62,800 bases of DNA from the NCBI RefSeq assembly GCF_003385215.1, contig NZ_PQHW01000032.1, forward strand, positions 1-62,800, in the 5' to 3' direction. A program made the translations under genes and the position numbers. Positions within the stretch are counted from its first letter, which is position 1, and every line of letters begins with the position of its first letter. Positions 1-8,399 of this stretch are shown here, piece by piece. The notes under the pieces are model-generated. The model did not search any database. It saw only the letters and a list, made by a program, of their open reading frames with translations, and had not been told where the DNA came from. The DNA comes from Amycolatopsis thermalba (GTDB lineage: Bacteria; Actinomycetota; Actinomycetes; Mycobacteriales; Pseudonocardiaceae).

Positions 1-112
1 AGCCACGGCCCGGCCCGCTACCGCCCCACGCGCCCAGCAACCATCCGCCCGGCCCGACAGCCGCCCCACCCGGCCCGGCCACCCACCGGCAGCCGGTACC
101 CGAGCAGCGCGG
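1..112. other. GC-rich low-complexity intergenic stretch
   Basis: No gene is visible. The sequence is a loose repetition of GGCCCGG/CCGCCCCAC-like words and resembles the other intergenic repeat islands of this window. It may continue to the left, outside the window. Confidence 0.4.
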
Positions 113-547
113 CTAGACCAGCTCGGCGAGCTTGCCCAGCACCCCGTCGTAGATCCGGCGCAGCCCACCCGGCGCGAAGGTCTTCTCGAAGAAGCCGCCG
201 ATGCCGCCGGCGCCCTCCCAGCTGGTCTCGATCCGCACGACGCTGCGCTCCCCCGCGGGCCGCACCGTCCAGGTGGTGACCATGCTGGAGTTGGCGTCCG
301 TCTCGACGAGGGTGCCCGCCTCCGGCTCGGACACACTCGCCGCGACGTCCCGCACCCGCTTGGAGGTGGCCTGCAGCTTCCACTTCGCCTTGGTGCCGGC
401 GCCGGTCCCGCCCTCGACCACCTCGTAGTCGCGGTAGTGCTCGGTCAGGATCTTCGGCCGGGTCTCGGCGTAGTCCGCGACCAGCGCCCGCACCTTCTCG
501 GCCGGTGCGTCGATCGTTCGTTCCGCGCTGGCGGTGACCTTCGCCAT
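113..547 (-). CDS. SRPBCC/START-like family protein
   Basis: 144 aa. The N-terminus (AERTIDAPAEKVRALVADYAE) and the alternating strand pattern, ending in a long amphipathic helix (GGFFEKTF ... YDGVLGKLAELV), fit the polyketide-cyclase/START-like fold that binds hydrophobic ligands in a deep cavity. No catalytic motif is diagnostic, so ligand and role cannot be given. It has no signal peptide and should be cytoplasmic. The next gene on the same strand, the osmolyte-binding lipoprotein, ends 45 bp upstream, so co-transcription is possible but there is no functional link. Confidence 0.75.
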   Translation of the reverse strand: MAKVTASAERTIDAPAEKVRALVADYAETRPKILTEHYRDYEVVEGGTGAGTKAKWKLQATSKRVRDVAASVSEPEAGTLVETDANSSMVTTWTVRPAGERSVVRIETSWEGAGGIGGFFEKTFAPGGLRRIYDGVLGKLAELV

Positions 548-592
548 AACCCCTCCTGATCTGCTCGAACCCTGTCCCCGCGACTCTAGCGA

Positions 593-1510
593 TCAGATCA
601 GGCCCTGCTGGGACAGCCAGTCCTTCGCCACGTCCGCCACCTGGTCGCCGTCCTCGTCGACCTGCTTGTTCAGCTCGCGCAGCTGCTCGGTGGTCAGCTT
701 GGCGCTCACCGCGTTGACCGCCGCCGCGAAGTCGGCGCCGCGCTCGTCCAGCACCTTCTTGTTCACCGCGGGCACGATGTTCTCGGTGGCCACGATCTTC
801 TGGTCGTCCTCGAGCGCGGTGAAGTCCGGGTTGCCCACCAGCGGGTTCACCGAGTCGAGCGGGATCACCGTGACCGCGCCGGAACGCAGCTGCTCGACCC
901 GCGGACCGGACTCCTGGATGCTCGAGAACGTGACGTTCAGCTTGTAGACGTCACGGAACCCGACGAAGCAGTTGGCCCGGGTGCCGCACTCCGGCGGCCC
1001 GGCCAGGATCACCTTGTCGAGCTTCTTCAGGTCGCTGATCGTCTTCAGGCCGTGCTGCTGCGCGAGGTCGGACTTCACCACGTAGGTGTTCTTGTTCTCC
1101 GCCGGCGCGTAGTCCAGCAGGCCGACCCCGGACGGCGCGAACAGCTCGGCGAGCTTCGCGTGCTCCGACGCGGCGTCGTTCGGCGCCTGCTCGTTGAACC
1201 CGGAGCTGATGGCCGCGCCCTGGTACTCCGGGATGAACTGCAGCTCACCGGACTTCAGCGACGGGTACACCAGCTCCCGCGAGCCGATGTTGAACTTCCG
1301 CTGGACCGGGTAGCCCTTCGCCTCCAGCGCCTGCGAGTACACCTCCGCCAGGATCTGGCTGTCCGTGAAGTTGAACGACGCCACCACGATCGGCGCGCCC
1401 CCCTTGGCCGGCGCCGCCGAACCGCCGTCGTCCCCGCCACCGCAGGCCGTCAGCCCGAGGACCGCCACCGCGAGCACCCCTGCCACCCGCAGGCTCCGTG
1501 TCCACCGCAT
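593..1510 (-). CDS. Glycine betaine/choline-type ABC transporter substrate-binding lipoprotein
   Basis: 305 aa, the usual size for the OpuBC/OsmX/ProX family. A lipoprotein signal peptide is clear: basic MRWTRSLR, hydrophobic core, then lipobox LTAC with Cys23 followed by GGG. The mature part begins with the family pattern of strands (PIVVASFNFTDSQILAEVYSQ) and holds segments around NIGSRELVYPSLKSGELQFIPEYQG typical of quaternary-amine binding proteins. It should be anchored outside the membrane and deliver an osmolyte to the two permeases encoded divergently just upstream. No ATPase gene is present in this locus. The exact ligand (betaine, choline, carnitine) cannot be read from the sequence. 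Confidence 0.88.
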   Translation of the reverse strand: MRWTRSLRVAGVLAVAVLGLTACGGGDDGGSAAPAKGGAPIVVASFNFTDSQILAEVYSQALEAKGYPVQRKFNIGSRELVYPSLKSGELQFIPEYQGAAISSGFNEQAPNDAASEHAKLAELFAPSGVGLLDYAPAENKNTYVVKSDLAQQHGLKTISDLKKLDKVILAGPPECGTRANCFVGFRDVYKLNVTFSSIQESGPRVEQLRSGAVTVIPLDSVNPLVGNPDFTALEDDQKIVATENIVPAVNKKVLDERGADFAAAVNAVSAKLTTEQLRELNKQVDEDGDQVADVAKDWLSQQGLI

Positions 1511-1614
1511 ACCTGTTCACCCTCCCGAATGTTCGTCGCCCGCGACCCTATCCGCACCCACCGACAAAATTCACATCGTGAGATCGCCGGCCGGAAAGTG
1601 TCGGTCACCGCCTC

Positions 1615-1629
1615 TATGCTCGCCCGGTG
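1615..1629 (+). promoter_or_regulatory. Leaderless -10 element of the permease operon
   Basis: TATGCT (1615-1620) lies 6 nt before the GTG start at 1627 and there is no Shine-Dalgarno sequence. This is the spacing expected when transcription begins at the start codon. A convincing -35 box is not seen. Confidence 0.45.
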
Positions 1630-2313
1630 AGCGAGTACCTGCTGGCCGCCTCCGACCGGCCGCTGTTCGAGTGGCGCTGGGTCGAGCGCAACGCGGACGA
1701 GATCGCGCAGCGCCTGGGCGAACACCTGGCGCTGACCGCGGCCGCGCTCGCGATCGGGCTGGTCGTGTCGGTCGCGCTGGCCGTGCTGTCGCTGCGGTGG
1801 CGCTGGTTCTACGCGATCGCGCTGGGCGCCGCCGGTGCGCTGTACGTGATCCCGAGCCTGGGCGCGTTCGCGCTGCTGGTGCCGTTCTTCGGCCTGTCGT
1901 TCACCACGGCCGTGATCCCGCTGGCCACGTACACGCTGCTGATCCTGCTGCGCAACATCGTCACCGGCATCCAGCAGGTGCCCGCGGAGGTGCGGGAGGC
2001 CGCGATCGGCATGGGCTTCACGCGGCTGCGGCTGCTGCTGCGCGTGGAGTTCCCGCTGGCGCTGCCGGTGGTCATCGCCGGGCTGCGGGTCGCGGCGGTG
2101 ACGACGATCGGGCTGGTCACGGTCACCGCGATGCTCGGCATGGGCGGGCTGGGCTACTTCATCCGGCAGGGCATCCAGACGACCACACCGAACCCGACGG
2201 CGATCATCGTCGGCGTCGGGTTGTCGATCGTGCTGGCGGTGCTCGTGGACGCGCTGCTGTGGCTGAGCGAGCGGGCGCTGGCCCCGTGGGCGCGGAAGGC
2301 GGGGCGGGCGTGA
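1627..2313 (+). CDS. Osmolyte ABC transporter permease (OpuBB/ProW-like)
   Basis: 228 aa integral membrane protein with about five to six hydrophobic segments. The EAA loop that contacts the ATPase is intact: REAAIGMGFTRLRLLLRVEFPLALP around residues 120-143. Length and pattern match MetI-like permeases of the quaternary-amine uptake family. The last codon and stop overlap the GTG start of the second permease by 4 bp (GTGA), indicating translational coupling. The gene is divergent from the binding-protein gene, and together they should form one importer, although the nucleotide-binding subunit is missing here. Confidence 0.88.
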   Translation: MSEYLLAASDRPLFEWRWVERNADEIAQRLGEHLALTAAALAIGLVVSVALAVLSLRWRWFYAIALGAAGALYVIPSLGAFALLVPFFGLSFTTAVIPLATYTLLILLRNIVTGIQQVPAEVREAAIGMGFTRLRLLLRVEFPLALPVVIAGLRVAAVTTIGLVTVTAMLGMGGLGYFIRQGIQTTTPNPTAIIVGVGLSIVLAVLVDALLWLSERALAPWARKAGRA

Positions 2314-3035
2314 ACGCGTTCGAGCAGGCGCTGGACTGGCTCGGCCAGCCGAACCGGTGGAGCTGGACCGACCCGGCCGGCCTCCCGTACCGGACGCTGG
2401 AGCACCTCGGTTTTTCGGCGTTGTCGCTGGTCATCGCGGCCGCGCTGGCGGTGCCGCCGGCGCTGGTGCTGGCGCACTACCGCCGGGGCGCGTTCCTGGC
2501 GAGCAGCGCGGTGAACATCGGCCGGGCCATCCCGAGCTTCGGGTTGATCATCCTGTTCTGGTACCTGGCGAGCCGGTGGGAGGTGGACACGTCGTTCTGG
2601 CCGCTGCTGCTCGCCCTGGTGGCGCTGGCCCTGCCGCCGCTGTTCACCAACACCTACGCCGGCGTGGTGTCGCTCGAACCGGAGGCGGTGGACGCCGCCC
2701 GCGGCATCGGGCACACCGAGGGCCAGATCATGCTGCGGATCGAGCTGCCGCTGGCGTTGCCGGTGGTGCTGGCCGGGGCGCGGGTGGCGTTCCTGCAGCT
2801 GGTGGCGACGGTCGCGATCGGCGCGATCGTCAACGACGGCGGCGGGCTGGGCCGGTTCATCGTGGACGGGTTCGCGCAGGGCGCGGGCGGCTACGGCGAG
2901 ATCCTGGCCGGCGGGCTGGCGGTCATCGCGCTGGCCCTGGTGTGCGAGGGCGTGTTCGCCCTGCTGGAGCGGTTCGCCGTGCCGCGGGGGCTGACGTCGT
3001 CGCGCCGGGAGACGCTGTCTACGCGACCGGTTTAG
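2310..3035 (+). CDS. Osmolyte ABC transporter permease, second subunit
   Basis: 241 aa from the GTG at 2310, chosen because it overlaps the stop of the preceding permease by 4 bp; the reading frame is open further upstream but that part is antisense and non-coding. It has a soluble N-terminal stretch (FEQALDWLGQPNRWSW), about five membrane segments and an EAA loop (DAARGIGHTEGQIMLRIELPLALP). Its last 17 bp overlap the convergent YbaK/EbsC gene. Paired permeases of this type form a heterodimer with two copies of an ATPase. Confidence 0.87.
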   Translation: MNAFEQALDWLGQPNRWSWTDPAGLPYRTLEHLGFSALSLVIAAALAVPPALVLAHYRRGAFLASSAVNIGRAIPSFGLIILFWYLASRWEVDTSFWPLLLALVALALPPLFTNTYAGVVSLEPEAVDAARGIGHTEGQIMLRIELPLALPVVLAGARVAFLQLVATVAIGAIVNDGGGLGRFIVDGFAQGAGGYGEILAGGLAVIALALVCEGVFALLERFAVPRGLTSSRRETLSTRPV

Positions 3036-3570
3036 CCAGGCCGTCGATCACCTCGGCGCCGGGCAGTGACGCGAGGAGGTCGCCGGTGACCAGGAGTTTC
3101 CCGCCGCGGATGCCGCTGCCGATGACGAGTTCCGGCGAGTCGGCGACGGCCTTGTCGATGAGGATGGGCCAGTCCGCGGGCAGCCCGACCGGCGTGATGC
3201 CGCCGTAGGCCATGCCGGTGAGCGCGACGGCCTCGTCCATCGGGGCGAAGGAGGCTTTGCGCACGTCCAGGCGGCGCTTGATGACGCCGTTGACGTCGGC
3301 GCGGGTGGTGGCGAGCACCAGCGCGGCGGCGAAGCGAACCTCGCCGGCCCGCTTCCCGGCGACGACGACGCAGTTGGCGGACGCGTCGAGGGGCGAGCCG
3401 TAGGCCTCGCAGAACGCGGCGGTGTCGGCGAGTTCGGGGTCGATCTCGACGGCGCCCACGCTGTCGGGGTCGAGGGCGGCCAGCGCCTTCGCGACGGGCT
3501 CGGCCAGCAGGTCGGTGCGTTCGGTGGCCGGGTGGACGGTCAACGTCCCGGCGATGGTCCAGGTCCTCAC
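3019..3570 (-). CDS. YbaK/EbsC family aminoacyl-tRNA deacylase
   Basis: 183 aa with the full YbaK/EbsC fold: alternating strands with the conserved lysine/valine-rich core (CVVVAGKRAGEVRFAAALVLATTRADVNGVIKR) and the C-terminal GGITPVGLPADWPILIDKAVADSPELVIGSGIRGGKLLVTGDLLASL. This family hydrolyses mischarged tRNAs (for example Cys- or Ala-tRNAPro) in trans. It acts in the cytoplasm. The 3' end overlaps the convergent permease by 17 bp and DUF2516 lies 27 bp upstream on the same strand. Which mischarged tRNA is the substrate cannot be told. Confidence 0.9.
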   Translation of the reverse strand: MRTWTIAGTLTVHPATERTDLLAEPVAKALAALDPDSVGAVEIDPELADTAAFCEAYGSPLDASANCVVVAGKRAGEVRFAAALVLATTRADVNGVIKRRLDVRKASFAPMDEAVALTGMAYGGITPVGLPADWPILIDKAVADSPELVIGSGIRGGKLLVTGDLLASLPGAEVIDGLAKPVA

Positions 3571-3597
3571 GCCGTCAGGATAAGCAGTCGGCCGGGG

Positions 3598-3894
3598 TCA
3601 CCAGTTCTTGCCGCCGCGCTGGACCTCGATCAGCCGCGGCCGGACGTCGACCAGGTAGACCAGAACGGCCACGATGCCGGCCAGCCAGAAGAGAGTGCCG
3701 GCCCCGCCGAAGCCGAAGAGCCCCATGGCGACCGTGCCGGCACCGGTGATGGCGAGCCAGATGGGCTTCGTCTTGCGGTCCGCGGCCTGGTAGGCGTCCG
3801 AGCGCTGGAGAAGGGCGTGCACGAACGCGCCGAGGCCCACCAGCGCACCCACCCAGCTGATGACCTGCATGATCCAGTACGCGATGAACGGCAC
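3598..3894 (-). CDS. DUF2516 family membrane protein
   Basis: 98 aa with three predicted membrane segments (IMQVISWVGALVGLGAFVHALL, IWLAITGAGTVAMGLFG, LFWLAGIVAVLVYLVDVRPRL) separated by a short basic loop (RSDAYQAADRKTK). DUF2516 proteins sit next to hbhA and its XRE regulator in mycobacteria (Rv0474-Rv0476 order), and the same order is kept here although a 1.2-kb repeat array now separates this gene from hbhA. The function is unknown. Confidence 0.85.
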   Translation of the reverse strand: MPFIAYWIMQVISWVGALVGLGAFVHALLQRSDAYQAADRKTKPIWLAITGAGTVAMGLFGFGGAGTLFWLAGIVAVLVYLVDVRPRLIEVQRGGKNW

Positions 3895-4029
3895 GTCCCT
3901 AGCCTACGTCCCTTCGCCCCCGCCGTCGGAATCCCTCGTGTCCAGAATGCCACGACCACCCCGACCCGTCACCGGCGCCCGCTCACCTCGCGAGACACCG
4001 CGCCGCACCCCACTCACCCCCGAACGCAT

Positions 4030-4062
4030 GGAGCGGCCCGGTCCCTGGGACCAGGCCGCTCC
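4030..4062 (-). terminator. Strong hairpin between repeat array and DUF2516
   Basis: GGAGCGGCC (4030-4038) pairs with GGCCGCTCC (4054-4062) and inner GGTCC pairs with GGACC around a 3-nt loop, with one C/A internal mismatch. It lies where transcripts coming from hbhA through the repeat array would meet the DUF2516 promoter, so it could end read-through. No T-run follows, as usual in actinobacteria. Confidence 0.55.
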
Positions 4063-4102
4063 TGCCGGACGGGCACGCACCGGCCGGCTGACTGTCCATT
4101 CG

Positions 4103-5165
4103 ACAATCCCCGGCACGGCCGCCCTCACCGGACACGCGGCCCACTCCGCACTCCCGACCCGGCAATCACCGACAGGGCCGCGTCCGCGGAGCACCTTGTT
4201 CACTCAGCTGTTTGCCCCAGCCACGCCCACTGAACGGCCACCGGCACGCCCAGGCTCCCGGGGACGTTGCTCGCTCAACCCGGCCACGCAGCCACGCCAC
4301 TCACTCAGCAACCCCCGGCACAGCCGAGTTCACAGGGCCTTACACGCTCAACCCCACAACCCAACCGCGACACTCAGCAGCCACCGGCACAGCCGGGCTC
4401 GCAGCGCGCCCTGCTCACTCAACCCGGCCACGCAGCCACGCCACTCACTCAGCAACCCCCGGCACAGCCGAGTTCACAGGGCCTTACACGCTCAACCCCA
4501 CAACCCAACCGCGACACTCAGCAGCCACCGGCACGGCCAGGCTCGCAGCGCGCCCTGCTCACTCACCCCGCGACCCAGCCACACCACTCAGCAGCCACTG
4601 GCACGGCCGCGTCCGCGAGGCGCCCTGCTCGCTCTACCCCGCGCCCAGCCACGCCACTCAACAATCACCGGCACAGCCGGGCTCGCAGGGCGCCCTGCTC
4701 ACCCACCCCGCAACCCAGCCACACCACGGAGCAGCCCCCGGCACAGCCGGGCTCGCGGGGCCTTGCTCACTCAGCCCCTCGAAGCCCACTCAGCAGCCAC
4801 CGGCACAGCCGGGCTCGCTAGGCACCTTGCTCACTCACCCCGCGACCCAACCACGCCACTCAGCAGCCACCGGCACGGCCGCGTCCGCGAGGCGCCCTGC
4901 TCGCTCTACCCCGCGCCCAGCCACACCACTCAACAATCACCGGCACAGCCGGGCTCGCAGGGCACCTTGCTCACTCACCCCGCAACCCAGCCACACCACG
5001 GAGCAGCCCCCGGCACAGCCGGGCTCGCGGGGCCTTGCTCACTCAGCCCCTCGAAGCCCACTCAGCAATAACCGGCACGGCCGGGCTCGCAGGGCACCTT
5101 GCTCACTCGACCCCGCGCCCCAGCCGCGCCTCAGCAGTCCCCGACGCAGCCGCCGGGTGCCTGTC
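4103..5165. repeat. Tandem array of about 15 imperfect units of about 70 bp
   Basis: Each unit begins with (A/C)CCGGCACAGCCGGGCTCGC, continues with a CCTTGCTCACTCA/CCCTGCTCACTC core and ends CAGCCACACCACTCAGCAGCC. Unit lengths are about 62-75 bp. There is higher-order structure: a roughly 145-bp two-unit block occurs twice (about 4310-4455 and 4456-4600), and a four-unit block of about 265 bp occurs twice (about 4535-4800 and 4800-5065). CCCGGC-aca-GCCGGG (or the 5-bp version) in most units forms a mini hairpin. Long open frames run through it only because stops are rare; they continue antisense into hbhA and are not genes. There is no unique-spacer pattern, so it is not CRISPR. Confidence 0.85.
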
Positions 5166-5786
5166 CTACTTGGTCGTCTTCGGCGTGGTCGCGTTCGCCG
5201 GGCGCTTGGCCGGCGTCGTGCTCCGGCGGGTGGCCGGGGCCTTCGTCGTGGCGGTCTTCGGGGCCGGCTTGGCCTGCTCCTCCTGGACCTCGTCCTCGAT
5301 CTTGTCCGCGACCTCGTCCGCGGCCTCGGCGACCTTCTCGCCACCGGCGCGGGTCCGCTTCGCGACCAGGCCGAGCACGTCCTCGACCTTCTCGCGTGCC
5401 TCGGTGCTCACCTCGCCGACACGCTCCTGCGCGGTCGACAGCGCCTCCTCGACCTGCTCGAGCACGCCCTTCACGCGCGGCTCGGCGAGGAACTTGTCCC
5501 ACGCCTGCTCACCGGTCTCGGCCAGCTTGTTGTACAGCTTCAGCGCGGCCTCGGTGTACTCGTCGATGACCTTGCGCAGCTCGTTCGGGTCGAGCTTCTC
5601 GCGCAGGGTGGTCACCTCGGTCGGCAGCTCTTCGATGTTCTTGCGCGCGACCTCGCTGCCCTCGACGACCCGCTCGCGGGCCTTCCCCACGGCCTCGACG
5701 ACGGCCTGGCCGGCCAGGTTGCCGGCGCCCAGGGCGGCCAGCAGCGGCGTGCGGAGCTGTTCGATGGCGGTCTTGGTGCTGGGCAT
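5166..5786 (-). CDS. hbhA: Heparin-binding haemagglutinin-like protein
   Basis: 206 aa from the ATG at 5786, which has AAGGAG eight bases upstream; a GTG at 5795 would overlap that Shine-Dalgarno sequence. Architecture is that of HBHA: a short N-terminal segment, a long amphipathic helical/coiled-coil region (about residues 20-150, with EELPTEVTTLREKLDP and EQVEEALSTAQERVGEVSTEAREKVEDVLG), then a low-complexity Lys/Ala/Pro/Thr tail (AKPAPKTATTKAP ... PKTTK) equivalent to the lysine-rich glycosaminoglycan-binding tail. In mycobacteria the protein is surface exposed, without a classical signal peptide, and has also been linked to lipid bodies. The XRE gene directly upstream overlaps the alternative start and forms an operon with it. 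Confidence 0.85.
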   Translation of the reverse strand: MPSTKTAIEQLRTPLLAALGAGNLAGQAVVEAVGKARERVVEGSEVARKNIEELPTEVTTLREKLDPNELRKVIDEYTEAALKLYNKLAETGEQAWDKFLAEPRVKGVLEQVEEALSTAQERVGEVSTEAREKVEDVLGLVAKRTRAGGEKVAEAADEVADKIEDEVQEEQAKPAPKTATTKAPATRRSTTPAKRPANATTPKTTK

Positions 5787-5791
5787 TGTGC

Positions 5792-6223
5792 TCACTCCTT
5801 GGCGATGACGGTGGTTTGTCCTCGATCGCCGCCCGCCGCCGCGTTCTCCCGGCGGAACGACTCGTACACGTCGAGCAGGACCTGCTTCTGCCGCTCGGTC
5901 AGCTCGGTGTCCGCGCGGATCGCGTCGGTCACCGGGCCACCGGTGGGCAGGTCGAGGATTCCGGCCTGCACGTAGAGCGCTTCCGCGGAGATCCGCAGTC
6001 CCTTGGCGATCTGCTGCAGGATCTCCGCGCTGGGCTTGCGCACCCCGCGCTCGATCTGGCTCAGGTACGGATTGGACACTCCGGCGAGCTTTGCCAGCTG
6101 CCGCAAGGAGATCTTCGCGTTGTTGCGTTGCTGGCGGATGTACTCGCCGATCCCGGAGGCGATGTCGGCGACCTTCTCCACCGGTCCGCCCGCCGAGTTC
6201 TCGTGGCCGTTGTCCTCCGACAT
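5792..6223 (-). CDS. XRE-family transcriptional regulator of the hbhA operon
   Basis: 143 aa. A Cro/CI helix-turn-helix lies at about residues 30-80 (YIRQQRNNAKISLRQLAKLAGVSNPYLSQIERGVRKPSAEILQQIAKGL), followed by an acidic C-terminal part. It is the counterpart of mycobacterial Rv0474, the gene before hbhA. A GAGGAG sequence precedes the ATG. The stop codon falls within the Shine-Dalgarno region of hbhA, so the two are probably translationally coupled. A perfect palindrome over its own -35 box suggests autorepression. Confidence 0.88.
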   Translation of the reverse strand: MSEDNGHENSAGGPVEKVADIASGIGEYIRQQRNNAKISLRQLAKLAGVSNPYLSQIERGVRKPSAEILQQIAKGLRISAEALYVQAGILDLPTGGPVTDAIRADTELTERQKQVLLDVYESFRRENAAAGGDRGQTTVIAKE

Positions 6224-6251
6224 GTCAGTCCATCTCCTCGCGACGATTCCA

Positions 6252-6295
6252 ACAGTACGCCGGGGTGCTAGCTATTGCAAGCACCCTGCTTGCAA
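6252..6295 (-). promoter_or_regulatory. Promoter and palindromic operator of the XRE-hbhA operon
   Basis: On the minus strand TTGCAA (6275-6280) and TACTGT (6252-6257) form a -35/-10 pair with a 17-bp spacer. A perfect inverted repeat TTGCAAGCA-ccc-TGCTTGCAA (6275-6295) covers the -35 box, the expected place for a repressor site. The nearest candidate to bind is the XRE protein encoded just downstream; that link is inference. Confidence 0.65.
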
Positions 6296-6334
6296 CCATC
6301 GGGTGTTACTTGAGTCACCCATTACGGTGGGGGT

Positions 6335-7468
6335 GTGCACAGCACGGCACGCCGCCGGCACCAGTTGGCCGAGTCGTTGCGCCGGGACGGGATGATCACC
6401 GATCCGGCCTGGCTCGACGCGTTCCGGCGGGTGCCGCGGCATGCGTTCGTGCCCCGGTACTTCCTGTCCCGGCCGGGTGGCTGGCGGGCCGTCGACCGCA
6501 CCGACGAGGACTGGCTCGACCACGTCTACGCCGACCAGGTGCTGGTCACCCAGCTCGACGGCGATCCGCAGGCGTGGGAACGCGCCCGGCGGGAGGGCGT
6601 GGTGCGCGGCAGCCCGACCTGTTCGTCGAGCATGCCGGGGATCATGGCCGTGATGCTCGAGGAGCTGTCGGTGCGCGCCGGGCACCGGGTCCTGGAGATC
6701 GGCACCGGCACCGGTTACAACGCCGCCCTGCTGTCCGAACGACTCGGCTCGTCGCTGGTGTCCACAGTGGATGTCGACGAGGAGTTGGTGCGGCTCGCCG
6801 CGGAGCGGTTGTCGCTGTGCGGGTACCACCCGGCGGTCGCGGTCCAGGACGGGGTGGAGGGGTTTCCGGCGCAGGCGCCCTTCGACCGCGTGCTGTGCAC
6901 GTGTGCGGTGTCGGAGGTGCCGGTCGCATGGCTGGATCAGACGGCACCCGGCGGGATCGTGGTGACGACTCTGAACCGCCCGATCGGCGCCGGCCTGGTG
7001 CGGCTGATCGTGATGCCGGGCCCGGTCGCGCGCGGCCGGATCCTGGGCCGCGACGGGCGGTTCATGCCGTTGCGGGCGCACCGCCTCGTCGATCCGGTGT
7101 CGCTGCCGGAGATCTCCGGCCCGGTGCGTCCCACGGAGCTCAGCACCGACCTGGTCCTGCACCCGTCGAGCCGGTTCGAGTTCTTCGCGGGGCTGGCGCT
7201 GCCGAAGGTGGTGCCGGTCGTCCGCGGCGATGACACGTTCCTCCTGCACGGCGACGGATCATGGGCCCGCGTGGCGACGCACGCCGGCCGGACGATGGTG
7301 GCACAGGGCGGCCCGCGACGGCTGTGGGACCTGGCGGAGGGGGCCCACCGGCTGTGGAAGTCGCTCGGCAAGCCCGGCCGTGAGCGGTTCGGGCTGACGG
7401 TGACGCCCCAGCAGCAGGAAATCTGGCTCGACGATCCGGATGGCGACCACCGGTGGCCGCTGACCTGA
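6335..7468 (+). CDS. Protein-L-isoaspartate O-methyltransferase-like methyltransferase
   Basis: 377 aa from a GTG with a -10-like TACGGT ending 6 nt upstream (leaderless). The N-terminus (LRRDGMITDPAWLDAFRRVPRHAFVPRYF) and SAM motif I (VLEIGTGTGYNAALLSERLG) are typical of the PCMT family, as is CSSSMPGIMAVMLEEL before it. The C-terminal third (from about residue 240) is an extension of actinobacterial PCMT-like proteins that does not belong to classical Pcm. Some members repair isoaspartyl residues and others act in peptide maturation; no precursor peptide or ATP-grasp gene is nearby, so the substrate is unknown. Confidence 0.85.
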   Translation: MHSTARRRHQLAESLRRDGMITDPAWLDAFRRVPRHAFVPRYFLSRPGGWRAVDRTDEDWLDHVYADQVLVTQLDGDPQAWERARREGVVRGSPTCSSSMPGIMAVMLEELSVRAGHRVLEIGTGTGYNAALLSERLGSSLVSTVDVDEELVRLAAERLSLCGYHPAVAVQDGVEGFPAQAPFDRVLCTCAVSEVPVAWLDQTAPGGIVVTTLNRPIGAGLVRLIVMPGPVARGRILGRDGRFMPLRAHRLVDPVSLPEISGPVRPTELSTDLVLHPSSRFEFFAGLALPKVVPVVRGDDTFLLHGDGSWARVATHAGRTMVAQGGPRRLWDLAEGAHRLWKSLGKPGRERFGLTVTPQQQEIWLDDPDGDHRWPLT

Positions 7469-7759
7469 CGCGGGGGTGCGGCTCGCCGCGACGCCGCCGG
7501 TGAAACCGACGGCAACGACGCAACGTGGTGGCGGCGCCCCCTACCTGCCTCGGATACCAGCAGCAGGACGGCCAACCGCCGCACGATCCCCGCGCCGCGG
7601 GAGGGGAGGCCGGACGGCCACGCAGCCCCTTCCGCTCCTGCGATTGGCAGCCAGACCACCGCACGCGATTCGCGATCCTCCCGGAAAGCCTGGCGCGCGG
7701 CCCCAGACCATCCCACGGCAGGCCCACGCGTCGACGGTGAAGCAGCCCGCGCAGCTGGG
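7469..7759. other. Intergenic gap without a recognisable gene
   Basis: About 290 bp between convergent genes. Frames open on both strands have poor codon structure and run antisense into the neighbours. No RNA gene, strong hairpin or repeat was recognised. Confidence 0.4.
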
Positions 7760-8383
7760 TCAAGGCAGGTGGCTTTCGACCCACTCCGCCGCGTGCTCGA
7801 CACTCTCTTCGAAAGTTGCGCTCGTCGTGTCGAAGAGGGTGACCGGTGGGTCGAGGGTGTCGGCGTTCTTCTGCAGCCACTCGTTGAACTCGAGCATCTC
7901 GGCGATGCGCGGCTCGTCCCAGCCGCGCCAGGCCGGGCGGGCCCGGAGGCGCCTGGCGAGCACTTCACCGTCGGCGACGAGCGCGAGGTAGTGGATCTCG
8001 CTGAACAGGGCACGCTCGGGCAGGGTCTCGAACTCCGGGGGCACGACGGTGCCGCACAGCACGACCGGGCGGCCGTTCTGGTGAACCATCGCGGCCATCC
8101 GCAGCCAGGTACCGCGGAACGTCGGGTGCCCGTTCACGTCGTCGCGCAGGCCCGCCACCCACAGCACGTCCTGCTCCAGCACGGTGACCCGCCCGCCGAG
8201 CCGCTCGACCAGGGCCGGACCGACGGTCGACTTACCCGCCCCGCTCGGCCCGGTCAACGCGAACAGCGGCAACCGGCGGAAGGGCCAGCGGTGACCGCAC
8301 TGGTGGCACAACCGCGTGTTGCCCTCCACGGCCGGGACCTCAGCCAGGTCCCCGCATCGAGGGCAGATGCGGGGATCCAGCAT
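7760..8383 (-). CDS. P-loop kinase-like protein with N-terminal zinc ribbon
   Basis: 207 aa from the ATG at 8383 (a GTG at 8395 is also possible). Two CxxC pairs at the N-terminus (CPRCGD, CHQCGH) make a zinc ribbon, followed by a Walker A motif FALTGPSGAGKSTVG at about residues 40-55. The remainder resembles shikimate/gluconate-type small kinases (LEQDVLWVAGL, LVADGEVLARRLRARPAWRGW), so phosphorylation of a small molecule is plausible but the substrate is unknown. It starts 16 bp after the zinc-ribbon gene upstream and probably shares its transcript. Confidence 0.78.
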   Translation of the reverse strand: MLDPRICPRCGDLAEVPAVEGNTRLCHQCGHRWPFRRLPLFALTGPSGAGKSTVGPALVERLGGRVTVLEQDVLWVAGLRDDVNGHPTFRGTWLRMAAMVHQNGRPVVLCGTVVPPEFETLPERALFSEIHYLALVADGEVLARRLRARPAWRGWDEPRIAEMLEFNEWLQKNADTLDPPVTLFDTTSATFEESVEHAAEWVESHLP

Positions 8384-8399
8384 CGCTTCCGGCACCGCG

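Noticed and set aside
4103..5165. CRISPR-like array
   Set aside because: Whole units are repeated with scattered substitutions and no unique spacers; no cas genes are near.
3860..5975. Very long plus-strand open frames (403 and 587 codons) over the 70-bp array
   Set aside because: The repeat unit is not a codon multiple, the frames continue antisense through hbhA, and composition is that of stop-poor GC-rich DNA. No start has a ribosome binding site.
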